Made by a program: the position numbers and the translations under genes. DNA of 64,000 nt, from positions 8,135-72,134 of the forward strand of contig CAWCZY010000011.1 of assembly GCA_963800215.1 (NCBI GenBank), written 5' to 3'. Positions 1 through 9,287 of this stretch are shown in pieces (position 1 is the first letter of the stretch; every line of letters starts with the position of its first letter). The notes under the pieces are model-generated. The model was given only the letters and a program-made list of their open reading frames with translations. It was not told the origin of the DNA and did no database searches. Source of the stretch: JAJPKK01 sp963800215 (GTDB taxonomy: Bacteria; Pseudomonadota; Alphaproteobacteria; Rhizobiales; Xanthobacteraceae).

Positions 1-132
1 GTCGAGCAGATGGCGCGCGGCAGTCCCGGCCTGACGGGTCTCGCAGAGGATTGGCGCAATCTCCTCTTCCCGCAGGCCGATGATGCACAGCGAGGTGATT
101 TTTTTCGGTGCCCTGGCGGTGATCGGCGTTGA
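1..132 (+). pseudogene. N-terminal-region remnant of a type ISP restriction-modification gene
   Basis: Reading frame 1 is open from the window edge to a TGA at 130-132. It encodes a segment with LAEDWRNLLFPQADDAQ (about bases 43-102), which I recognise as the stretch just before the FADAYAQT block in large type ISP restriction-modification enzymes. Similarity stops at about base 102, and the rest of the frame is unrelated up to the stop. A matching C-terminal remnant lies at 1252-1458, so the whole core (helicase, methyltransferase and target recognition) is missing and replaced by the gene at 147-1232. The family assignment is from memory of the motif. Confidence 0.55.
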
Positions 133-146
133 TTGTGGAAGGATTT

Positions 147-1232
147 ATGATGCAGTCAATTTGGCCTTACGATCACACCCGGGAAGACTCCTACGGCACA
201 GACAAGCCCCTCGACGAACTTTGGTGTTTTGTGATTTGCCCGGCGAGGCCTCTCACGTATTGGGATGACCTGTTTGCGCAGATCAAAGGTGTGTGTGAGC
301 AGCTTGGCAAGGCCATGGGTGTACAGTTCAGATGCAGGAGAGCCGTCGACATTGTGAGCGCTGGCGTCATTCACCCGGAGATATGGCAAGACATTCGCAC
401 TGCGGATTTGGTCATTGCCGATATCACCGGCCGAAACGGCAACGTGATGTTCGAACTCGGTGTTGCCTCGGCCTGGCTGGACAAGGACCGCGTGATTATC
501 ATTCGCGAAGATAACCCGGAAGAAGGGTGGCTCTTCGACATCAATCCGGCTCGTCAGATCGCCTATACGAGGTCTCCAACCGGATTTGCGCACCTCATGT
601 CCAGATTGGGAATGTTGATCCAAGAAGCTATCGCTCGCGCGCCCTTCATGCAGCAGCCGACGACAAGCTTATCCATCCCGCTTACACTTGATTTGACGAT
701 CGAAAATCATTGCAAAGCGTTATGGGGGCTCTCCGGGGCGCACAGGCGAATATTGCCGGACGTCGGCTTCGAATTCGGTTCACTTTACAATTTCAGGCAC
801 GGATGGGTTTCAGTCGGAAAACTTATGGCACGCAACGTTCGAGTGAAGGGAGAACTTCGCTTCACTTCGCCGCTATCTAATCCCCCGTACACACCCTGGC
901 TGGGTGTAATGCTTAGGAGTCAAGGCTACCTTGCAGACAGTGGGCACTTGGCATTGCTCAGAATGAATGGCGAGGTCGCCATGACACAGCCAGCGCCGGG
1001 CCGACCCCACCAAGATGTGGAAATTGCGGAGATCGAGGGCTTTGACCCTAACCAGTTTGTTCCATTTGATATCTCAATCGACGAGAGCGTCTGGAGCATC
1101 CGGATCGGTAGCGTGGAGCACACGACGCCGATTGTTGATCTCCCCCATGTGTTTTCCAAAGGGCGAATCATCGTGGAGGGTCAATTCTGTTGGGTCTGCC
1201 TGCGCACGCTTGAAGTCTCCAACGTTTCATAA
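147..1232 (+). CDS. Nucleoside 2-deoxyribosyltransferase-like (DRHyd/TIR-like fold) protein with unknown C-terminal domain
   Basis: The protein has about 361 residues. ATGs at 147 and 150 follow a GGAAGGA ribosome site at 137-143, so I prefer them to the in-frame TTG at 129. Residues about 20-150 form an alpha/beta domain with the motif ADLVIADITGRNGNVMFELG, typical of the nucleoside 2-deoxyribosyltransferase-like superfamily. Relatives occur as nucleotide-processing or sensing domains in bacterial conflict systems, often paired with a variable second domain. Here residues about 175-361 are beta-rich and I do not recognise them. The gene stands alone between two pieces of one broken restriction-modification gene, which suggests it arrived by replacement in a defence locus. 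Enzyme activity and a defence role are inference. Confidence 0.65.
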   Translation: MMQSIWPYDHTREDSYGTDKPLDELWCFVICPARPLTYWDDLFAQIKGVCEQLGKAMGVQFRCRRAVDIVSAGVIHPEIWQDIRTADLVIADITGRNGNVMFELGVASAWLDKDRVIIIREDNPEEGWLFDINPARQIAYTRSPTGFAHLMSRLGMLIQEAIARAPFMQQPTTSLSIPLTLDLTIENHCKALWGLSGAHRRILPDVGFEFGSLYNFRHGWVSVGKLMARNVRVKGELRFTSPLSNPPYTPWLGVMLRSQGYLADSGHLALLRMNGEVAMTQPAPGRPHQDVEIAEIEGFDPNQFVPFDISIDESVWSIRIGSVEHTTPIVDLPHVFSKGRIIVEGQFCWVCLRTLEVSNVS

Positions 1233-1251
1233 GCACCACATAGGTGACGCC

Positions 1252-1458
1252 CATTGGCTGCCCGAATACACGACCGATCTGCTCGACCTGCTGCACGTGC
1301 TCGGCAGGCTGATCGCGCTGGAACCCGCGCAGGCCGACTTGTTGAACCGCATCTGTGCAGGCCCGTTGCGAAGCGCCGAGGAACTCCGGGCCGCCGGGAC
1401 CCTGGCTTTGCCGGAGGTCACCGGTGTGCCGAAGCGCAAGAGGACAGCCGAGAAATAG
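1252..1458 (+). pseudogene. C-terminal remnant of a type ISP restriction-modification gene
   Basis: The frame encodes HWLPEYTTDLLDLLHVLGRL followed by IALEPAQADLLNRICAGP and ends in a basic tail at a TAG (1456-1458). This matches the extreme C-terminus of type ISP (LlaBIII-like) restriction-modification enzymes as I know them. No start codon belongs to it. The frame continues upstream without a stop but is unrelated there and overlaps the end of the preceding gene. Together with the fragment at 1-132 it brackets the inserted gene, with the right junction near 1245-1252. Confidence 0.6.
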
Positions 1459-1683
1459 TCGGCGTACCGTGTGGTGCGGGGATAAGTCCAGGGCATGGCT
1501 CGCATGGCCCGGCGATTTCGCGCATGATTCAGCTGATTCGGAATCCGAAGCTTGCGAGAGATGATGCCTTCCCGCCAACCCGACCTGTTCCAGGACGACG
1601 TGCAGACCGACCTGTTCGGCGAGGATTTGCCGACGCCCGTCTACCGCGCCGATCCGGACGCGGTGCGACAGGAACTCCATAAG

Positions 1684-2941
1684 GGCACCTCGAACAATGA
1701 CGAGTTTTTCGTCGGATTGCTCGCCGTCGCGGCAGGACGGTGATCGTGGCTCGTAGTTTGTCGTGAATAAGCCGTGTTTTGTGCACCAGGCGCCCACTTG
1801 GGACGCGCCGGGCACACTATTCCCTCAGGCAGCAGCCATCCGTTCCAGCGTCACCAGCCGGCGGATGTTGTAGGCAAGGTTCTGCAGTCCGATTTTGGCT
1901 TTCGCCCGCACGATTCCGATCGTCCGCACGATCCGGCCACCCGGCGAGGTCTGTTGAGCACCAAACACGTGCTCGATCCGGGCTCGAACTTTGCTCTTTT
2001 GCCGATTTGCGTTCTCCTGCGCCTGCGATAGCGGATGACTGCGGTTCGCGCGATGATGAATCCGGCTGCGCAAGCCGCGCAAGCTGAGCTTCGCCTCGGT
2101 CTCCGCCGAGCGATACGCGCTGTCCGCGTATACATCTGCAGATGTGTTGGCCTGGTTCAGAAGTCCATCGAATATCCGGCTGTCATGCACACTCGCGTCG
2201 GTCACGTCGTACTGCCGGATCAGCTTGTGCTTGGCATCGGCATTCACGTGGTTCTTGTAGCCGTAGAAACTCTTGCCATGCTTCTTGGTCCAGCGCGCAT
2301 CCTTGTCTTTCTGCCGGTTTTTCGCCGGGTTCTTCTCCCACGCCTCAGGCGTCTTGCCGGCCTTCACGTCGTCATTCTCGTCGCGGCTATTGCGTTGTTT
2401 GGGAACCGGTACGATTGTGGCATCAACCATCTGGCCGCCACGCGCAATGTAGCCCTTCGCCTCCAAATGTTGGCCAAAGCGCTCGAACAACTTCTCAACC
2501 AGGCCCGCCTTCGCAAGCGTCTCCCGGAACAGCCACAACGTCGTGCCGTCCGGAATGCCGTCCTCGATGCCGAGCCGCAGAAACCGAGTGAACGACAGCC
2601 GGTCGCGCACTTGATACTCGACCTGTTCGTCCGACAGGTTGTAAAGCGATTGCAGCACCAGCATCCGAAACATCACCAAGACGTCGATCGGTTTGCGGCC
2701 GGCGCTGCTCTTCTTCTCGCCCGCCGGCGTCAACACCGCTGCCTCGATCTCCGCGCGGAAGTTCTCGAACGGCACCACGCGATCAATCATTTCCAGCGGA
2801 TCGCCCTTCGCGGTAATCGCCGCAAGCCGCCGCTCCGCATCGAAGAACCCGAATTGCCCCATCGTACCCACACCCGCGAATTCTTGTTGCCATAGCTTAG
2901 ACTCGCACAAATTCGCGGAGGTCGCTATTTTTCGAGGTGCC
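1684..2941 (-). mobile_element. IS5-family insertion sequence, 1258 bp
   Basis: The ends are perfect 11-base inverted repeats, GGCACCTCGAA at 1684-1694 and its complement at 2931-2941. The element is flanked by direct copies of CATAAG (1678-1683 and 2942-2947), which looks like a target duplication. It carries one transposase gene on the minus strand. The perfect ends, intact transposase and cleanly restorable target gene indicate a recent insertion. The 6-base duplication is longer than is usual for many IS5 groups, so the subgroup is not assigned. Confidence 0.85.
1825..2862 (-). CDS. IS5-family DDE transposase
   Basis: The protein has 345 residues starting MGQFGFFDAERRL. The frame is open further upstream, but that stretch runs across the inverted repeat into the split target gene, so the ATG at 2862 is chosen. 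It shows the N-terminal DUF772-like block (FENFRAEIEAA...RKPIDVLVMFRMLVLQ...YNLSDEQ). The DDE catalytic residues are visible in VDATIVPV, YADSAYRS and RARIEHVFG. No frame damage is seen, so the enzyme may be active and able to cut and paste its own element. Confidence 0.9.
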   Translation of the reverse strand: MGQFGFFDAERRLAAITAKGDPLEMIDRVVPFENFRAEIEAAVLTPAGEKKSSAGRKPIDVLVMFRMLVLQSLYNLSDEQVEYQVRDRLSFTRFLRLGIEDGIPDGTTLWLFRETLAKAGLVEKLFERFGQHLEAKGYIARGGQMVDATIVPVPKQRNSRDENDDVKAGKTPEAWEKNPAKNRQKDKDARWTKKHGKSFYGYKNHVNADAKHKLIRQYDVTDASVHDSRIFDGLLNQANTSADVYADSAYRSAETEAKLSLRGLRSRIHHRANRSHPLSQAQENANRQKSKVRARIEHVFGAQQTSPGGRIVRTIGIVRAKAKIGLQNLAYNIRRLVTLERMAAA

Positions 2942-3130
2942 CATAAGCTCCTCGCCGAGGCGCGGGCCGCGCAGACGATGCCCTGGGATGGGCAGCGCAC
3001 CATGCTCTACCGCACGATTTTCCCGCAGATGACCAATTGGCTCCCGGCCGGGGAGGGTGCGCAACTGCGCTTCGAATTCGAAACGGAACTGGCCCGGCTT
3101 GAAGCGGCCTGAGAGATCGCAGCGCAATTC

Positions 3131-4412
3131 CTACCTTCCCGCCCCCAGCAGCCCGAGCGAGAGCCACGGGACGTAGCTGATCACCAGCAGCGTCGCGAAA
3201 TTGATCAGCACGAATGGGACGACGCCGCGATAGATCGTCGCCAGGGGCTGGTCGAAGATCGCCTGCGCGGCGAACAGGTTGAGCCCGAACGGCGGCGTGT
3301 ACATGCCGATCGAGAGATTGACCGCCAGGATGATCCCGAAATGGATGGGATTGACGCCCGCGGCCACGACCACCGGCAGCAGCAGCGGCGTCAGGATCAT
3401 GATCGCGGCCGGCGGCTCGAGGAAGCTGCCCACCAGCAGCAGGCCGAGATTGACGAGCAGCAGCGTCTGCCACGGCGCCAGCTCGAGCGCGATCATCGAC
3501 GACACGATGTGCTGGGGAATGCCGCTCGTGGTCAGCAGCCATGAATAGATGCCGGCCGCGGTGACGACGATCAGGATCTGCGAGATCAGGAACACCGATG
3601 CCAGCGTGATCTTCCACAGCTCGCGCCAGCCGATGTCGCGGTAGATGAACATGGTCACGATGATGGAATAGATCGCGGCGATGCCGGCCGCTTCGGTCGG
3701 GGTGAAGACGCCGCCATAGATGCCGCCGAAGATGACGAATGGCGTGCCGAGCGCCCAGCCCGCCTCCCGGGTCGCCGCCCGGATTTTCGGCCACGACGTC
3801 TTCGCGCCGGTGGCGACCTGCCGCGAGCGCGAATAGAGGACGACATAGACGATGTCGACCAGCCCGATCAGGAGGCTCGGCACGATGCCCGCGGTGAACA
3901 GCGCGATCGCCGACTGCTGCGCCGACATGCTGTAGAGGATCATCGCGATCGAGGGCGGTATCACCACGGCGATGGCACCCGAGGAGGCGATCAGGCTGAC
4001 AGTGAAACGATCGTCATAGCCGCCGCCGCGCAGGGCCGGATAGACCAGGCGCCCGACCGCGGCCACCGTGCCGACGGCGGTGTGCGACATCGCGCCGAAC
4101 AGCTCCGAGGAGGCGATCGTCGTGATCGGCAGCGAGCCGCGCGTCGAGCCGGCGAGCGCGGTGACCCAGACGATGACGCGCTTGGCGATGCCGCCCTGGC
4201 CCATGATCTCGCCGGCCAGGATGAAGAAGGGAATTCGCGAGCAGCGGAAAATTGTCCAGGCTGCCGAACATATTGGTCTGCAGCGTCGTCAGCGGCACGT
4301 CGGCCACGAAGACGGCGGCGACGAGCGAGGTCAGCAGCAGGATGAGATAGATCGGAAACCCGATGCACAGCAGCAGCACCGGCAACGCAAAAAATATGAG
4401 GCTCGCTAGCAC
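3131..4412 (-). CDS. TRAP transporter large permease subunit, DctM type (frame change near 4234)
   Basis: The product is a polytopic membrane permease that couples an ion gradient to uptake of an organic acid delivered by a periplasmic binding protein. The N-terminal piece, from a GTG at 4412, reads MLASLIFFALPVLLLCIGFP. After removing one extra base near 4234 it continues as IPFFILAGEIMGQGGIAKRV... to the stop at 3131, giving about 426 residues, the normal length. Family blocks include GAMSHTAVGTVAAVG, AVVIPPSIAMILYS and GMYTPPFGLNLF. No DctP binding protein or DctQ small permease lies beside it, so the substrate is unknown. It ends 18 bases from the split hypothetical gene on the opposite strand. 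Confidence 0.85.
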
Positions 4413-4448
4413 GGCGGAACCCCGATGGCCGCCGCACCCGCCACGCGA

Positions 4449-6278
<1,830 letters not shown>

Positions 6279-6503
6279 CGAGACCCGCTCATGACTGGGT
6301 GGCGCAAGACCGCATCGGCCGGTGCCGGGGTCCGCGACAATGACGCGCCGGACCGGCTCTGACAACAGGGCCGCAGGCCGCCAATTGCCCGTCGTCACCG
6401 CTATCGACGCGCCTTGTATCGCCTGCAGCGCTGGGGTATAGACCCCAAACCTTAGCGGGACAACCTGAACGGGCGCCGTCGGCGGGCGCCGGAGCATCGA
6501 GCC

Positions 6504-6731
6504 ATGAAGGGCGAAATTCACCCCGGTTATCACACCATCAAGGTCATCATGACCGATGGCACCGAGTTCGAGACGCGCTCCACCTGGGGCAAGCGGGGCG
6601 ATGTCCTGCATCTCGACATCGATCCCAAGTCCCACCCGGCCTGGACCGGCGGCACCCAGCAGCTGCTCGACCGCGGCGGCCGGCTGTCGCGCTTCCAGAA
6701 GAAGTTCTCCGGGCTCGGACTGAAAAAATAG
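6504..6731 (+). CDS. rpmE: 50S ribosomal protein L31
   Basis: The protein has 75 residues: MKGEIHPGYHTIKVIMTDGT, then STWGKRGDVLHLDIDPKSHP and a basic C-terminus. This is the classic L31 pattern of the type lacking the CxxC zinc cysteines, as in many alphaproteobacteria. It is a small component of the large ribosomal subunit at the intersubunit bridge. It sits between the ABC exporter (divergent) and rcdA (convergent), an order I associate with this bacterial order. Confidence 0.95.
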   Translation: MKGEIHPGYHTIKVIMTDGTEFETRSTWGKRGDVLHLDIDPKSHPAWTGGTQQLLDRGGRLSRFQKKFSGLGLKK

Positions 6732-6817
6732 GACTGCGGCGTTCCGGCCTCGGGCGGGCCGCGGCCTGCCGCCGGCGCCCTGCCTGCTGATTCCCGCTGC
6801 GCCGCTTGTCTGCCGCG

Positions 6818-7338
6818 TTACTTGGCGCTGCGTTCGAAGGCGGCGCGCAATACGCCCAATCTGGTGCTCCAGCGGGTTGCCGCCGCCGCGCGCTTCCGGC
6901 ATCGGCGCATGGATGGTGGCGTCGAGACGGCGCACTTCCTCCTGCAGCTTCTTCGATCGCGCCGATCAGGCTCGACAGCCGCTCCGGCAGGACGATGCCG
7001 GCATCCTCCGGCCGCTCGTCCGGCGCCAGCTTGACCTTCATGCGCTCCTTGTTGGCCTGGGCGAGCGACATTTCGCCTTCATTGACGGCACGGTGAAGCA
7101 GCAGCCAGGACGCGAGCTGCATCAGCCGCGTCGTCAGCCGCATGCTTTCGGTGGCGTAGCCGAGCGCCGCGGACCGATCGAGCTGCTTGGATTCCTGCCG
7201 GCCCGGACCGTCGAGATAGGCGGCGGTCTCTTCGACGAGCTTCATGCCGTCGCGGAACAGCTGGGAGAAATTCTGCGACGCCGCGAGCTTTTCGCCGAAC
7301 AGGACCGGCCGCAATTCTTCAACCGACTTTTCGGACAT
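6818..7338 (-). CDS. rcdA: RcdA-like DUF1465 protein, regulator of CtrA degradation (two frame changes)
   Basis: The product begins MSEKSVEELRPVLFGEKLAA and, after removing one extra base near 6948 and one near 6854, ends GVLRAAFERSAK at the TAA (6818-6820), giving about 172 residues. DUF1465 proteins correspond to RcdA of Caulobacter, an adaptor that helps bring CtrA to ClpXP during the cell cycle. The C-terminal helix (AIEELQEEVRRLDATIHAP) is intact only in the corrected frame. Its neighbours rpmE and DUF1192 fit the usual gene order. The name rests on family membership, and its role in this organism is inferred. Confidence 0.85.
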
Positions 7339-7507
7339 GATGTACGCCTCACAGGCGCCGAACCATGCCCGCGGACCTGCGGCGAGTTCCAGCGGCGGCG
7401 GACAAAACTTCGAGCAGATGATTTACGACCGGGCGACCCGGACTCCGCACCCGCGGTTCGGCCCCGAGCACAGTCCCGCGAACCTGGATCATTTTGAAAC
7501 AGATCAT

Positions 7508-7536
7508 AAAAAAGAGCCGCCATTTTCAGGCGGCTC
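7508..7536 (-). terminator. Rho-independent terminator (minus strand)
   Basis: A perfect 8-base stem, GAGCCGCC (7514-7521) with GGCGGCTC (7529-7536), has a 7-base loop. On the minus strand it is followed by a run of six T (7508-7513 read as A on the plus strand). It lies downstream of the DUF1192 gene, which is transcribed leftward, and upstream of rcdA, so it should separate the two transcripts. Confidence 0.8.
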
Positions 7537-7714
7537 AAGTGATAACAGGGAGGCGTCAAACAGAGTGGACAGGAGCCACTCGGTGTCCACGAAATGGACG
7601 TTATCGTAATAATCGAGAAAGCTTAATAACCCCTTAACGGCGCGCTGGGCACGGCCGGGGGTGCGGCGCAACGGCATCCCGGCTGTCGTGCCGGTCTTGC
7701 GCCGACTGGCGCGC

Positions 7715-7909
7715 CTATCGCTTGAAGAACTGGTCGGCCGCGGAACGCGATGCCTGCTTTTTTGCGCGCGCCGTCTCGAGCCTCGCGATCTCGTCCTGCA
7801 ACACCGCAATGCGCTCGTCGAGTTCCTTGAGCGACAACAGCGCGAGATCCTGCCCGATTTCGTGGGCGAGCTTTTTCTTGGGCTTGTCGTCGTCCTCGAT
7901 CGCCGCCAT
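7715..7909 (-). CDS. DUF1192 family small protein
   Basis: The protein has 64 residues: MAAIEDDDKPKKKLAHEIGQ, then a predicted helix LKELDERIAVLQDEIARLET and a basic end ADQFFKR. It matches the small DUF1192 family of alphaproteobacteria. The leucine heptads suggest a short coiled coil. Function is unknown. It is divergent from the quinone oxidoreductase gene, with 121 bases between starts, and ends about 180 bases before a good terminator. Confidence 0.85.
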   Translation of the reverse strand: MAAIEDDDKPKKKLAHEIGQDLALLSLKELDERIAVLQDEIARLETARAKKQASRSAADQFFKR

Positions 7910-8030
7910 TTTCCGTTTCCCGTTTCGGAAACCATACTGGCGGCCGCGCCCGATTGTCACATCGGCCCGGAACGCCTGAAACAGGCGCTCGGCTTCTTCG
8001 ACTGCAACCCGGACCAACCGGCAGGGAACC

Positions 8031-9031
8031 ATGGCATCCATCCCCGCTCGCATGACTGCCATTGTGGCCACATCCCCCGGGGGCCCCGAGGTGCTGGTGC
8101 CGCAGGAGCGGCCGACGCCCGCACCCGGCGAAGGCGAGATACTGGTGAAGGTCGCAGCCGCCGGCGTGAACCGTCCCGACATCATGCAACGCCTCGGGCT
8201 CTATCCGCCGCCGGCGGGCGCGACCGATATTCTCGGCCTCGAAATCGCCGGCGAGGTGGCCGCGTGCGGCACCGGCGTCAGCCGCTGGAAGCCCGGCGAC
8301 CGCGTCGCCGCGCTGGTCATAGGCGGCGGCTATGCGGAATATTGCGTCGCCCATGAAAGCCATGCGCTGCCGGCCCCTGCCGGCCTGTCGATGGTGCAGG
8401 CGGCGGCGGTTCCGGAAACGTTCTTCACGGTGTGGCACAATGTCTTCGAGCGCGGCGCGCTCAAGGCGGGCGAAACCCTGCTCGTCCACGGCGGCAGCTC
8501 GGGGATCGGAACCGCTGCCATCCAACTCGCCAAGGCGCTCGGCGCCCGCGTCATCATCACGGCGGGCAGCGCGAAGAAATGCGAGGCCTGTCGGCGCCTG
8601 GGCGCCGATGTCGCCATCAACTACAACAGCGAAGATTTCGTCGCAGTCACCAAGAAAAGCCACCGGCTGGAGCCGGCGCAAACGTGATCCTCGACATGGT
8701 CGGCGGCGACTATATCGAACGCAATTACGAGGCGGCCGCCGTCGAGGGCCGGGTGGTGCAGATCGCCTTCCAGGGCTCGCCGCGCTCCAACGTGGATTTC
8801 CGCCGCATCATGCTCAAGCGCCTGCATCACACCGGCTCGACGCTGCGGTCCCGCACGGTGACGGACAAGGCCGCGATCGCGCGCGCCGTCGAGCAGAATG
8901 TCTGGCCGCTGATCGCCGCCGGACGCGTGGCCCCGGTGATGGACCAGACCTTTGCGCTCGCCGAAGCCGCGAAGGCCCATGCCCGGATGGAATCGAGCGC
9001 GCATATCGGAAAGATCGTGCTCACCGTGTAA
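8031..9031 (+). CDS. NAD(P)H-quinone oxidoreductase, MDR superfamily (two frame changes)
   Basis: With extra bases removed near 8657 and 8668 the gene encodes about 332 residues, the standard length. The N-terminal GroES-like domain has MTAIVATSPGGPEVLVPQER and AAAGVNRPDIMQRLGLYPPP. The Rossmann domain has ETLLVHGGSSGIGTAAIQLA, ANVILDMVGGDYIERN and a C-terminal MESSAHIGKIVLTV. This matches the zinc-independent PIG3/Qor-type quinone reductases, which transfer electrons from NAD(P)H to quinones in the cytoplasm. The two extra bases lie only about 11 bases apart, so the linker region should be checked. Confidence 0.85.
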
Positions 9032-9287
9032 ATCGGGCCGCCAGCCGGCGCCGAGCCGCCACATCACACAACGCGGCGTGAATTCGCCGTCCCGGCGCCG
9101 CAATGCCGCTTGCCCAGCCCCTTCCGGCGGCCGCAACCGCCCGTCACCGGCGCGACATTCTTGCACTTATGCGTCCAGTTCGGTACTCAGAGAGGGGGTG
9201 CGACAGGCGCAGCGTCCCGGCTTTCGACGAAAATCGCGGCGTAGCGCAGCATTGCGCCAGGCATTTCAAGGCACGGAGGGGCGCCGC

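Larger units (their letters stand above)
1564..3112 (+). pseudogene. Small conserved hypothetical gene split by an IS5-family element
   Basis: The left part (1564-1683) reads MPSRQPDLF... to VRQELHK. The right part (2948-3112) reads LLAEARAAQTMPWDG... to ETELARLEAA and a TGA at 3110-3112. Removing bases 1684-2941 and one copy of the flanking CATAAG joins the two halves in frame as ...ELHK-LLAEARAAQT..., giving a protein of about 95 residues. I remember this family only as a hypothetical protein of alphaproteobacteria, with a DLF-rich N-terminus and a conserved PWD...YRTIFPQMTNWLP block. Function is unknown. As it stands the gene is inactivated. A run of GAGAG at 1556-1560 precedes the ATGs at 1561 and 1564. 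Confidence 0.75.
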
